Assembly (NCBI RefSeq): GCF_026898135.2
Contig: NZ_CP114035.2
Coordinates: 3,389,501 to 3,453,500, forward strand
DNA: 64,000 nt
Origin: Pseudomonas fortuita
GTDB lineage: Bacteria > Pseudomonadota > Gammaproteobacteria > Pseudomonadales > Pseudomonadaceae
Reading direction: 5' to 3'
Shown: in pieces, positions 51,899 through 60,775 of the stretch
Position numbering within the stretch: position 1 is the first letter of the stretch
How the letters are laid out: each line of letters begins with the position of its first letter
Notes under the pieces: generated by a model
The model's database searches: none
What the model was told of the DNA's origin: nothing
What the model saw: the letters and a program-made list of their open reading frames with translations, nothing else
Position numbers and translations under genes: made by a program

Positions 51899-52094
51899 GT
51901 AGGGCTCCTCGGAATGCCGGGGATGCTAGCAAGCGAATGTGAAAAAAATGTCGAAAGCATGCAAATCGTTACAAAACAAAAGGATATAAAAATAACAAAA
52001 CAATCTAACGAAACGGAATATAAAAATTGAAAGCCAAACGCCATCTCCTTAGGCTGGGCCCATCGTTTACCACCCGGTCTGAAGGAGCATCCCC

Positions 52095-53075
52095 ATGCCA
52101 ATCCGTGCCTTTTCCCCCCTGCGCCGCCTGTTGATTGGCGGCCTGCTGGCCAGTGTCGCCAGTGCCCTGCTGCCGTGGTCCGAAGCCCTGGCCGACGACG
52201 CCAAGACCCTTCGCATCGGTTACCAAAAGTTCAACAGCATCAACATTCTCAAAGGCAGCGGCGCCCTGGAAAAGGCCCTGGCCCCGCAAGGCGTGAAGGT
52301 GAGCTGGCACGAGTTTGCCGCCGGCCCACAGCTGCTCGAGGCCTTGAGCACGGGCGCCATCGACCTCGGCCACGCCGCCGACGCACCGTCGGTGTTCGCC
52401 CAGGCCGCCGGCAAACCGGTGGTGTACCTGGCCGCCGAACAGCCCTACCCACGCGGCATCGGCCTGGTGGTACGCGAGCAGGACCACCTGACTGGCGTGC
52501 AGGACCTGAAAGGCAAACGCGTGGCCACCGGCCGTGGCTGGAATGCCCAGTACCTGCTGGCTGTCGCCCTGCAACAGGCTGGCCTGAGTTACCAGGACAT
52601 CACCCCCGCCTACGTCAACAATGCCGCCGATGCCGTGGCCGCCTTGCAGTCGGGAAGCGTGCAGGCCGTGACCCTGTGGGACCCGTTCCTCGCCGCTGCA
52701 GAAAGCCAGCCAGGCCTGAAAAACCTGCGTGACGGCAGCGGCCTGTCCAACAACCGCACCTTCTACCTGTCCACCGCCAGCTACGCCGACCAGCACCGTG
52801 CGCTGCTGAAAACCTTCTTTACCGAACTGGGCAAAGTCAGCCAGTGGGCCAACGCCAAACCCGCAGAGGTTGCCGCACTGCTGGCCCCGCAGCTGGGCAT
52901 CAACGCCAATGTGCTTGAAGTGGCCAGCGAGCGCCGTAACTACAACGCCGTGGCCATCACCCCGCAGATCGTCGCCGAGCAACAGAAACTCGCTGACACC
53001 TTCCAGGGCCTGGGCCTGATTCCACACAAGCTGCAGGTGGCCGACGCGGTCTACCCGGCTTCCGTATTGCCTTGA
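52095..53075 (+). CDS. SsuA-type ABC substrate-binding protein
   Basis: A 326-residue periplasmic protein with a signal peptide (about residues 1-33, ending EALA) and the aliphatic-sulfonate-binding pattern LRIGYQKFNSINILKGSGALE, AIDLGHAADAPSVFAQAAGKPVVYLA and VNNAADAVAALQSGSVQAVTLWDPF. It should capture sulfonates, sulfate esters or similar sulfur compounds. AGGAG lies eight bases before the ATG. No permease or ATPase gene accompanies it; a flavin monooxygenase gene follows after 16 bases. Confidence 0.88.
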   Translation: MPIRAFSPLRRLLIGGLLASVASALLPWSEALADDAKTLRIGYQKFNSINILKGSGALEKALAPQGVKVSWHEFAAGPQLLEALSTGAIDLGHAADAPSVFAQAAGKPVVYLAAEQPYPRGIGLVVREQDHLTGVQDLKGKRVATGRGWNAQYLLAVALQQAGLSYQDITPAYVNNAADAVAALQSGSVQAVTLWDPFLAAAESQPGLKNLRDGSGLSNNRTFYLSTASYADQHRALLKTFFTELGKVSQWANAKPAEVAALLAPQLGINANVLEVASERRNYNAVAITPQIVAEQQKLADTFQGLGLIPHKLQVADAVYPASVLP

Positions 53076-53091
53076 GTGGAGCGCAACTGAC

Positions 53092-54483
53092 ATGCCCCGC
53101 CCGATCCGCTTCAATGCGTTCAGCATGAACGCCGCCAGCCACCAGTCCCCCGGCCTGTGGCGCCACCCACGCAACACCAGCGTCGCCTTCAACCGCCTGA
53201 GCTACTGGACCGACCTGGCCCGCCTGCTGGAGCGCGGCCTGTTCGACGCCCTGTTCATTGCCGATGTGCTGGGTATTTACGACGTGTACCAAGGCGGCCC
53301 TGAGGCCGCCCTGCGCGGTGGCGTGCAAGTGCCGGTCAACGACCCGCTGCTGCTGGTGCCGGCCATGGCCGGGGTCACCGAGCACCTGGGGTTTGGCGTG
53401 ACCTTCTCGCTCACCTACGAGCACCCCTACCCGTTCGCCCGGCGCATGTCCACACTTGACCACCTGAGTAACGGCCGGGTCGGCTGGAACATCGTCACCG
53501 GCTACCTCGACAGCGCTGCACGCAACCTCGGCCTGGCGCGCCAGCTGGGCCACGATCAGCGCTACGACCTGGCCGAGGAGTACCTGCAGGTGCTCTACAA
53601 GCTGTGGGAAAAGAGCTGGGACGATGACGCGGTGCTGCTGGAGCGCGACAGCGGGCGCTACATCGAGCCAACCCGGGTACACCCGATCAACCACGTGGGC
53701 GAGCACTTCCAGGTGCCCGGCATGCACCTGTGTCAGCCGTCACCGCAACGCACGCCGGTACTGTTCCAGGCCGGCGCTTCGGCACGCGGCCAGCAGTTTG
53801 CCGCGCGCCACGCCGAATGCGTGTTCATCAGCGGCCCAACCCCTACAGTGTTGCGCCGCTACGCCGATGGCATTCGCCAGGCCAGCGAAGCCGCCGGTCG
53901 AGGTCGTGATGAAGTGCTGATCTATGCCCAGGCATTGCTGATTGTCGCCCCTACCCGGGCAGAAGCCGAGGCGCGGTTCGCCGAATACCGTCGCTATGTC
54001 GACCTGGACGCGGCCTTGGCGCTGCTGTCGGGCTGGACCGGCATCGACTTTGCCGGCCTCGACCCTGATGCGCCGATCGAATACGTCGAAAATGACGCCG
54101 GGCGCGCTGCCCTGGCCGCGTTTACCGCCGCTGACCCGAACCGCCGCTGGACCGTGCGCGAGGCTGCCGAGTTCGTTGGCCTCGGTGGTCGCGGCCCGGT
54201 ACTGGCAGGTTCTGCCAGCGAGGTGGCCGACCAGCTGGAAAGCTGGCTGGACCAGACCGGCATCGACGGTTTCAACCTGACCTACGCCGTGCAGCCGGAT
54301 GACCTGGCCAACGTGGTCGAGTTGCTGGTGCCCGAGCTGCAACGCCGCGGCCGCTACCCTTCGAGTTACACCGAAGGGACCTTGCGCCAAAAATTGTTCG
54401 GTCAAGGCGATCGACTGCCGGAAGCCCACGCCGGGCGCCAGGTCGACATTCAGCGATCAAATACCGGGTATTCCAACATTTAA
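53092..54483 (+). CDS. FMN-dependent monooxygenase of the NtaA/SnaA/DszA family
   Basis: A 463-residue luciferase-like, flavin-dependent oxidoreductase of the nitrilotriacetate/pristinamycin/dibenzothiophene-sulfone monooxygenase branch. Motifs include FNAFSMNAASHQSPGLWRHP, THDLSNGR-type region STLDHLSNGRVGWNIVTGYLDSA and PVLFQAGASARGQQFAARHAE. It needs reduced FMN from a separate reductase, not encoded nearby. Pairing with an SsuA-like binding protein suggests oxidation of an organosulfur compound; nitrilotriacetate-like substrates are an alternative. Confidence 0.88.
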   Translation: MPRPIRFNAFSMNAASHQSPGLWRHPRNTSVAFNRLSYWTDLARLLERGLFDALFIADVLGIYDVYQGGPEAALRGGVQVPVNDPLLLVPAMAGVTEHLGFGVTFSLTYEHPYPFARRMSTLDHLSNGRVGWNIVTGYLDSAARNLGLARQLGHDQRYDLAEEYLQVLYKLWEKSWDDDAVLLERDSGRYIEPTRVHPINHVGEHFQVPGMHLCQPSPQRTPVLFQAGASARGQQFAARHAECVFISGPTPTVLRRYADGIRQASEAAGRGRDEVLIYAQALLIVAPTRAEAEARFAEYRRYVDLDAALALLSGWTGIDFAGLDPDAPIEYVENDAGRAALAAFTAADPNRRWTVREAAEFVGLGGRGPVLAGSASEVADQLESWLDQTGIDGFNLTYAVQPDDLANVVELLVPELQRRGRYPSSYTEGTLRQKLFGQGDRLPEAHAGRQVDIQRSNTGYSNI

Positions 54484-54589
54484 TTTGTGGATGGCACGCG
54501 CTCGACCCTATTCTGTGGCCACATCCCCTGCGCCGCACCGGCCGGTGCGGTTCACGGCATGGGGAGAGAACAACAAGTCGAGATTGTCC

Positions 54590-55426
54590 ATGTCGAACCA
54601 TTCGTACTTCGCCCCCCACGGTGGGCACCCGGCTCAAACCGAGCTGCTGACTGACCGTGCCATGTTCACCGAAGCCTATGCCGTCATCCCCAAGGGCGTG
54701 ATGCGTGACATCGTCACCAGCCACCTGCCGTTCTGGGACAAGATGCGCATGTGGGTCATCGCCCGCCCGCTGACCGGTTTTGCCGAAACCTTCTCGCAGT
54801 ACATCGTCGAGCTGGCCCCGGAAGGCGGCAGCGAGCGCCCCGAGCTGGACGCTAACGCCGAAGCCGTGGTGTTCATCGTCGAAGGCGAACTGGACATCAC
54901 CGTGGAAGGCAAGCACCACACCCTGATACCCGGCGGCTATGCCTTCCTGGCGCCAGGCGCCGAGTGGAGCCTGCGCAACAACAGCAAGTCCAACGTCACC
55001 TTCCACTGGCTGCGCAAGCATTACCAGAAAGTCGAGGGCCTGGACGTACCGGAATCGTTCGTCACCCACCGCGACAACGCCACCGTCATCGAGATGCCGG
55101 GCACCGAAGGCCGCTGGAAAACCACCCGTTTTGTCGACATGGCCGACATGCGCCACGACATGCACGTGAACATCGTCACCTTCCAGCCGGGCGGCGTTAT
55201 TCCGTTCGCTGAAACCCACGTGATGGAACATGGCCTGTACGTGCTGGAAGGCAAGGCGGTGTACCGCCTGAACCAGGACTGGGTTGAAGTGGAAGCCGGC
55301 GACTTCATGTGGCTGCGCGCCTTCTGCCCGCAAGCCTGCTACGCCGGCGGCCCTGGCAACTTCAGCTACCTGCTGTACAAGGACGTTAACCGTCACGTGC
55401 ACCTGACGCTGAACCCTAAGCGCTAA
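54590..55426 (+). CDS. allE: (S)-ureidoglycine aminohydrolase
   Basis: A 278-residue bicupin that converts S-ureidoglycine to S-ureidoglycolate and ammonia in allantoin breakdown. The two cupin motifs are visible (EAVVFIVEGELDITVEGKHHTLIPGG and ETHVMEHGLYVLEGKAVYRLNQDW), with candidate Mn ligands in the second (E, H and Q positions). The ATG at 54590 begins MSNHSYFAPHGGHP. It is not next to other allantoin genes in this window. A terminator follows. Confidence 0.92.
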   Translation: MSNHSYFAPHGGHPAQTELLTDRAMFTEAYAVIPKGVMRDIVTSHLPFWDKMRMWVIARPLTGFAETFSQYIVELAPEGGSERPELDANAEAVVFIVEGELDITVEGKHHTLIPGGYAFLAPGAEWSLRNNSKSNVTFHWLRKHYQKVEGLDVPESFVTHRDNATVIEMPGTEGRWKTTRFVDMADMRHDMHVNIVTFQPGGVIPFAETHVMEHGLYVLEGKAVYRLNQDWVEVEAGDFMWLRAFCPQACYAGGPGNFSYLLYKDVNRHVHLTLNPKR

Positions 55427-55444
55427 GCCCAGGCTGATGCCCGC

Positions 55445-55474
55445 AAGCCCGCCAACCTGGCGGGCTTTCTGTTT
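55445..55474 (+). terminator. Rho-independent terminator of allE
   Basis: AAGCCCGCC and GGCGGGCTT form a perfect 9-base stem around AACCT, followed by TCTGTTT. It lies about 18 bases after the stop. Confidence 0.88.
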
Positions 55475-55516
55475 GCCGCGCATACTCAAACACCCATCCC
55501 CCGCGCGGTACCGGCC

Positions 55517-56116
55517 ATGAACCGCTGCCTGCTGCTCACTGCCCTGCTGCTGTGTACCCCTGCCCCGGCCGCCGATGAGTGGAACCTGGCCTATGACCGC
55601 GAAGGCATTCGCGTGTACCTGAGCAGCGCGCATGACACGCCCTACCAGCAATTTCGTGGTGTAAGTACCATGAAAGCCAGCGTGCGCACCCTCACCGACC
55701 TGCAAGAGAACCTGCGGGTAGCCTGCAAATGGCTATACGCCTGTGACCAGATGCGTTTGCTGGAAGTGGATGGCGCCAATACCTGGGTGTACCTGACCAC
55801 CAACCTGCCGTGGCCGACGATGCCGCGGGACATTGTGCTGAAAGTCACCAGCGAACGCCTGGACGACGGCACCCTGCTGCGGCGCCTGAGCGCCGAGCCT
55901 GACAGGATTCCCAAGGTTGACGGCCTGATCCGGGTGCAGCATCTGCGCGGTGAGTGGCGCATGAAACCCCTGGGCGAGCGCGAGACGGAGGTGACCTACC
56001 AGTTGCAGGCCGACCCTGCCGGCGATGTGCCCGGCTGGCTGGCCAACCGGTTTGTGGTGGATGCGCCGGTGGTAACGTTGCGTACGTTGCGGGCGGTTGC
56101 TGAACGCCAGCCCTGA
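55517..56116 (+). CDS. START-domain lipid-binding-like protein
   Basis: A 199-residue protein with a signal peptide (MNRCLLLTALLLCTPAPAAD) and a START/SRPBCC-type fold (EWNLAYDREGIRVYLS, VSTMKASVRTLTDL, NLPWPTMPRDIVLKVTSE, GEWRMKPLGERETEVTYQLQADPAGDVPGWLANRFVVDAP). It probably binds a hydrophobic ligand in the periplasm. Homologues are common in Pseudomonas, with no assigned function. Confidence 0.8.
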   Translation: MNRCLLLTALLLCTPAPAADEWNLAYDREGIRVYLSSAHDTPYQQFRGVSTMKASVRTLTDLQENLRVACKWLYACDQMRLLEVDGANTWVYLTTNLPWPTMPRDIVLKVTSERLDDGTLLRRLSAEPDRIPKVDGLIRVQHLRGEWRMKPLGERETEVTYQLQADPAGDVPGWLANRFVVDAPVVTLRTLRAVAERQP

Positions 56117-56174
56117 AGAATGCTGGATCTACCTGTCCTGGCCGCTGTAGCAGATCGCCAGCCCTTTTGGACTG

Positions 56175-56263
56175 CTGTGGGAGCGGGCTTGTCCCGCGAA
56201 GGCAACCCTGCGGTGCCTGGCACCGGCTTTGCCGGTGTTCGCGGGGCCAGCCCGCTCCCACAG
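56175..56263. repeat. REP inverted pair
   Basis: CTGTGGGAGCGGGCTTGTCCCGCGAAG and its opposed partner flank a GGCACCGGCTTTGCCGGTG stem between two convergent genes. Confidence 0.88.
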
Positions 56264-56271
56264 AGCACCCG

Positions 56272-57699
56272 CTAAATCAACGAATCAGCAGTAGCGCTCT
56301 GCGGTTGGGCAGAGGCCTTGGTCCTGCGCCGATAGGCCAGCAACAGGCCCGCATACCACAGCGGCATCACGTACAACGCCGTGCGGGTGTCCGGTTCCAG
56401 CACCAGCAGGCACAGCACGAAAATCAGGAATAGCTGCGCCAGCGCGGCGGTGACCTTGCCGCCCGGCAGCTTGAACCTGGACTGCTCATGGGCCTGCGGG
56501 TTCTGTCGGCGGTAAGCAAAGTAGGACAGCAGGATCAGCGACCAGGTAACGATGATCATTACCGCAGAAATGGTCGACACCAGGGTGAACACGGTCATCA
56601 CTTCCGGGATCACGAACAGCAGCGTCAACGCAATCGCCATGCACACCCCGGAGAATACCAGCGCCCGCACTGGCGTACCCGACCCGGACAGGCGCCCGAA
56701 CGCCTTCGGGGCCTGTTGTTGATGCGACAGGCCATAGAGCATGCGCGAGCCCGAGTAAACGCCACTGTTGGCCGACGATGCCGCGGAGGTCAGCACTACG
56801 AAGTTGATGATGCCAGCAGCAGCGGGCAACCCGCCAAGCAGGAACAATTCAACGAAGGGGCTGCGGTTGGCTGGCACATTGGCCCAGGACACCACACTGA
56901 TGATGCACACCAGCGAACAGATGTAGAAAAGCAGGATACGCACGGGGATGGTGTTGATCGCCTTGGGCAGGGTCTTTTCGGGGTCTTTGGCCTCTGCCGC
57001 TGCGGTGCCGATCAGCTCGGTGCCGACGAAGGAGAAAATGGCGATCTGGAACCCGGCGAGGAAGCCAAGGATGCCATGCGGCATGACCACGCCGGGGGCC
57101 ACCAGGTGGCTGAACGATGCCGTCACCCCGCCCGGCGAGGTATAGGAGGTGGCGACCATCACCAGGCCGGTTACCACCAGCAGCACGATGGCGACGATCT
57201 TGATCAGGCCGAACCAGAACTCCACTTCACCAAAGGCCTTCACCGCCAGCATGTTCAGGCCCAGCAACAGGAACATGGTGCCGAAAGCCGGTAGCCAGGT
57301 AGGCACATCGGGGTACCAGTACTGCACGAACCCTGCGACCACCACCACGTCGCCCACCGCCGCCACCACCCAGCTGAGCCAGTACGACCAGCTGAGAATG
57401 TAACCGGCCCGCGGCCCCAGGTAGTTGTGCACCAGGTCAGCGAACGATTCCATCTGCAGGTTGGCCAGCAGCATCTCGCCCATGGCGCGCATGATGCAGA
57501 ACACAAAAAAACCGATGATGGCGTAGACGAGGATGATCGAAGTGCCAGACAGCGCAATGATCTTGCCCGAGCCCATAAACAACCCGGTACCAATGGCACC
57601 ACTGATCGAAATAAGCTGTATGTGTCGGTTTTCCAGCCGTCGCTTGAGCACTCGGCCCTCTTGCGGAGCAGCGCTTTGCGCATTGCACGTTTGATGCAT
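56272..57699 (-). CDS. APC family amino acid permease
   Basis: A 475-residue inner-membrane permease with about twelve hydrophobic segments. Its first helix has the APC substrate-binding signature RHIQLISISGAIGTGLFMGSGKII, followed by GEMLLANLQMESFADLVHNYLG; FSFVGTELIGTAAAEAKDPEKTLPKAI is also typical of the amino-acid-transporter subfamily (GabP/ProY/LysP type). GAGG lies seven bases before the ATG. Next to an Lrp regulator and ornithine cyclodeaminase, it may import ornithine, citrulline or proline; this is inference. Confidence 0.92.
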   Translation of the reverse strand: MHQTCNAQSAAPQEGRVLKRRLENRHIQLISISGAIGTGLFMGSGKIIALSGTSIILVYAIIGFFVFCIMRAMGEMLLANLQMESFADLVHNYLGPRAGYILSWSYWLSWVVAAVGDVVVVAGFVQYWYPDVPTWLPAFGTMFLLLGLNMLAVKAFGEVEFWFGLIKIVAIVLLVVTGLVMVATSYTSPGGVTASFSHLVAPGVVMPHGILGFLAGFQIAIFSFVGTELIGTAAAEAKDPEKTLPKAINTIPVRILLFYICSLVCIISVVSWANVPANRSPFVELFLLGGLPAAAGIINFVVLTSAASSANSGVYSGSRMLYGLSHQQQAPKAFGRLSGSGTPVRALVFSGVCMAIALTLLFVIPEVMTVFTLVSTISAVMIIVTWSLILLSYFAYRRQNPQAHEQSRFKLPGGKVTAALAQLFLIFVLCLLVLEPDTRTALYVMPLWYAGLLLAYRRRTKASAQPQSATADSLI

Positions 57700-58042
57700 A
57701 GTCGACCTCTTATTCTTTTTTGGTAAAACTTCAGCGCCCCGCGCCGCACCATGTAATTGGCACTAAGGTGCAGGTTCCCTGTCATTGAAAATGATAAAAG
57801 CGCAGGTAATAACGAAAACGGACACTCACGCCCGGTGCAACTTAGCTGCGGGCTTTTTTATTGTTTGAAACGCACCCTGGGTGGTGCGCCTTGTACCGTT
57901 GCACGAAAACAGTTTCATTCTGCCAGTGGCCCGGGCCAAGCGGAACGCTACAGAATGCGCACAGCCAAAGGGATTTTTTGCACTGTGGAAAGCCTGGGTG
58001 ACAGTTTGCGCAATGCGCCTGTCAAAAGGCCTGACCCCGCGG
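57700..58042. other. Intergenic region with an orphan plus-strand hairpin
   Basis: This 343-base region separates the permease and lrp-type genes, both on the minus strand. It contains a plus-strand terminator-like hairpin at 57830-57860 that does not belong to any recognised plus-strand gene. Otherwise no gene was seen. Confidence 0.55.
57830..57860 (+). terminator. Orphan intrinsic-terminator-like hairpin
   Basis: GCCCG and CGGGC with an inner GCA/TGC pair enclose a short loop and are followed by TTTTTTATT on the plus strand. With a possible promoter TTGGCA-N17-TGTCAT upstream (57758-57786), it could end a small RNA of about 70 bases. Confidence 0.45.
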
Positions 58043-58465
58043 TCACATCTTGTAGGTGGAGAGCAGGATGCTGGTCTCGGTATTCTCGATGTGCGGAATG
58101 GAGCGAATGGTATTCAGCGCCCGGTCGAACGCTTCAAGGGTGTCTGCGCGCAGCTCTGCCATCAGGTCCCAACGGCCATTGGTGGTGTGGATGGCGACCA
58201 CGTTGGGGTGCCCACGCAGCGCGTGCTTGACCTCTGCAGCGTGGTGGCCGCTGATGCCTATGCTGGTAATTGCCCGCACGCCCTGGTCCAGCGCATCGGA
58301 GCGCAAACGTACCGTGTAGCCAATGATCACGCCCTGCTCTTCGAGCCGGGTGATGCGGTTTTGCACCGTTGCCCTGGCCACCTTGAGTTTTTTTGCCAAG
58401 GTCAGCACGGGAGTGCGTGCATTGTCCCGCAACAGCGCAATCAGTTCCCGATCGATAGTGTCCAT
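58043..58465 (-). CDS. Lrp/AsnC family transcriptional regulator
   Basis: A 140-residue Lrp/AsnC protein with N-terminal HTH (DTIDRELIALLRDNARTPVLTLAKKLKVARATVQNRI) and the RAM ligand domain (GISGHHAAEVKHALRGHPNVVAIHTTNGRWDLMAEL). It is divergent from ornithine cyclodeaminase and probably regulates it in response to an amino acid. Normal length. Confidence 0.92.
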   Translation of the reverse strand: MDTIDRELIALLRDNARTPVLTLAKKLKVARATVQNRITRLEEQGVIIGYTVRLRSDALDQGVRAITSIGISGHHAAEVKHALRGHPNVVAIHTTNGRWDLMAELRADTLEAFDRALNTIRSIPHIENTETSILLSTYKM

Positions 58466-58656
58466 ATGCCTGCCAAATAATCAGATTGCTACTTTGGGGT
58501 GGCAGATTGTCTAGAAAGTTGGCGAAACTGGCAACCTGCATTCTTCCTGTTGACGCCACCTTTCATCAAAATGTTCGAGCCGGCGACACTTCGATAATCC
58601 TAAGCGCTCACCCTGCAATATCCAGGGCGCCGCGCACAATAACAAGGTGCAAGAGC

Positions 58657-59709
58657 ATGACGTATTTCATTGATGTTCCAACCATGTCGGACTTGGTGCA
58701 CGACATCGGCGTAGCGCCGTTCATAGGTGAACTGGCTGCGGCCATGCGTGAAGACTTCAAACGCTGGCAGGAGTTTGATAAATCCGCACGGGTTGCCAGC
58801 CACTCGGAAGTGGGTGTGATCGAGCTGATGCCGGTCGCCGACAACAGCCGCTACGCCTTCAAATACGTCAACGGGCACCCGGCCAACACTGCACGTGACC
58901 TGCATACCGTGATGGCCTTCGGCGTACTGGCCGATGTCGACACCGGCTACCCGGTGCTGCTGTCCGAACTGACCATTGCCACCGCCCTGCGCACTGCGGC
59001 CACCTCGCTGATGGCAGCCCAGGCACTGGCCCGACCGAACTCGCGCAAGATGGCGCTGATCGGCAACGGCGCGCAAAGCGAATTCCAGGCGCTGGCGTTC
59101 CACAAGCACTTGGGCATCGAAGAAATCGTCGCCTATGACACCGACCCGCTGGCCACCGCCAAGCTGATTGCCAACCTCAAGGAATACAGCGGCCTCACCA
59201 TTCGCCGGGCCGGCTCGGTGGCCGAAGCGGTAAAAGGCGTGGACATCATCACCACGGTCACTGCCGACAAGGCCTACGCCACCATCATCACCCCCGACAT
59301 GCTCGAACCTGGCATGCACCTGAATGCCGTGGGGGGCGACTGCCCGGGCAAGACCGAACTGCACGCCGATGTGCTGCGCAACGCCCGGGTGTTCGTCGAG
59401 TACGAGCCGCAAACCCGTATCGAAGGTGACATTCAGCAGCTGCCCGCTGACTTCCCGGTGGTTGACCTGTGGCGTGTGCTGCGCGGCGAGACCGAGGGGC
59501 GCCAGAGCGACCGCCAGGTCACCGTATTCGACTCGGTGGGCTTCGCCCTGGAGGATTACACCGTACTACGTTACGTACTACAGCAGGCCGAAAAGCGCGG
59601 CATGGGCACGAAGATCGACCTGGTGCCATGGGTGGAAGATGACCCGAAAGACCTGTTCAGCCACACCCGCGGCCGTGCTGCCAAAAGCCGTATCCGACGC
59701 GTTGCCTAA
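58657..59709 (+). CDS. ocd: Ornithine cyclodeaminase
   Basis: A 350-residue NAD-dependent enzyme of the OCD/mu-crystallin family that turns L-ornithine into L-proline and ammonia. It has the dinucleotide site MALIGNGAQSEFQALAF, GMHLNAVGGDCPGKTELHADVL, and substrate-site stretches KYVNGHPANT and RTAATSLMAAQALA. The start is the ATG at 58657 (MTYFIDVPTMSDLV). It is divergent from the Lrp gene; ctlX follows after 25 bases. Confidence 0.92.
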   Translation: MTYFIDVPTMSDLVHDIGVAPFIGELAAAMREDFKRWQEFDKSARVASHSEVGVIELMPVADNSRYAFKYVNGHPANTARDLHTVMAFGVLADVDTGYPVLLSELTIATALRTAATSLMAAQALARPNSRKMALIGNGAQSEFQALAFHKHLGIEEIVAYDTDPLATAKLIANLKEYSGLTIRRAGSVAEAVKGVDIITTVTADKAYATIITPDMLEPGMHLNAVGGDCPGKTELHADVLRNARVFVEYEPQTRIEGDIQQLPADFPVVDLWRVLRGETEGRQSDRQVTVFDSVGFALEDYTVLRYVLQQAEKRGMGTKIDLVPWVEDDPKDLFSHTRGRAAKSRIRRVA

Positions 59710-59734
59710 CCCTGCACTCAACCCGGTATTTCTC

Positions 59735-60688
59735 ATGGCATTTCCAACGCGTTCGATTCAAGCACCTGCAGCAGTGGTCATGGTCAGGCCACATGCGTTC
59801 ACCCCCAACCCGGAAACCGCAGCCGACAACTCGTTCCAGCGCAGCAGCCCCGGCCTCGCCGCACAGGCGCTCGCCGAGGTTGCCCGCGATGAAGTCACGC
59901 AGGCCGCCGGTCGCCTTGAGGCCGAAGGCGTGCGGGTACACCTGTTCGATGATTTCGGCGAACACAACACCCCGGACTCGGTGTTCCCCAATAACTGGTT
60001 CTCTACCCACCCCGGTGGACACATCGCAATCTACTCGATGTATTCGCGCAACCGCCGCCGCGAGCGGCGCGCGGATGTGATCGAGATGCTCAAACATGAG
60101 TACCGCGTGCAAGATGTCATCGATTATTCAGGGCTGGAGCAAGACGAACTGTTTCTTGAAGGGACCGGCGCCATGGTCTTCGACCACCTGTCGCGGGTGG
60201 CTTACACCGCACGTTCCAACCGCGCCGACCCGATCGCCCTCGAGCGCTTCAGCACGCACTTCAACTTCGAGCCGATGGTGTTCGACACGGCCGACGAGCA
60301 AGGCACGCCGATCTACCACACCAACGTACTGATGTGCGTGGCGACCGAATTTGCACTGGTGGGTTTTGGCACGTTCACCAACAAGGCGCGGGCCGAGGAA
60401 GTGCGCATGCGGCTGATCGAATCGGGCCGCGACGTTATTGACCTGAGTAACCAGCAGATCAGCCAGTTTGCCGGCAATGCCATCGAGCTGTCCGGGCGTG
60501 ACGGGCGAATCCTGGCACTGTCACGCAAGGCCTTCGACAGCCTGACCGGTGAGCAACGCCAGCGCATCGAGCGCTCGGCGCGGCTGGTGCCGCTGGACGT
60601 GCCGACCATTGAGATGGCCGGCGGCTCAGTGCGCTGCATGATCGCCGGCATTCATCTGTCGCCACGCCTCGCTGCGGCCTGCGCCTGA
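59735..60688 (+). CDS. ctlX: Citrulline hydrolase CtlX-like (guanidine-modifying fold)
   Basis: A 317-residue amidinotransferase/arginine-deiminase-fold protein of the CtlX type, known from citrulline use in Francisella. Catalytic features include FPNNWFSTH, EGTGAMVFDH, a histidine in IYHTNVLMC and the C-terminal cysteine in GGSVRCMIAG (about C301). It would hydrolyse citrulline to ornithine, feeding the adjacent ornithine cyclodeaminase. The exact substrate is inferred from the family and the neighbour. Confidence 0.88.
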   Translation: MAFPTRSIQAPAAVVMVRPHAFTPNPETAADNSFQRSSPGLAAQALAEVARDEVTQAAGRLEAEGVRVHLFDDFGEHNTPDSVFPNNWFSTHPGGHIAIYSMYSRNRRRERRADVIEMLKHEYRVQDVIDYSGLEQDELFLEGTGAMVFDHLSRVAYTARSNRADPIALERFSTHFNFEPMVFDTADEQGTPIYHTNVLMCVATEFALVGFGTFTNKARAEEVRMRLIESGRDVIDLSNQQISQFAGNAIELSGRDGRILALSRKAFDSLTGEQRQRIERSARLVPLDVPTIEMAGGSVRCMIAGIHLSPRLAAACA

Positions 60689-60716
60689 CCCATCAACCGT
60701 CGGCCGACTCGATCTT

Positions 60717-60749
60717 CTGTGGGAGCGGCCCTGCCGGGGCGCCCCACAA
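60717..60749. repeat. Short REP hairpin
   Basis: TGTGGGAGCGGCCCTGCCGGGGCGCCCCACA forms an imperfect stem-loop between the convergent ctlX and lysR genes. Only part of a standard REP is present. Confidence 0.6.
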
Positions 60750-60775
60750 AGACCGCGTCAGTTCGTCAGGCCGGC

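Noticed and set aside
52005..53192. 395-codon minus-strand frame opposite the SsuA-like gene
   Set aside because: No start signal or domain; the plus strand encodes a recognised binding protein with signal peptide.
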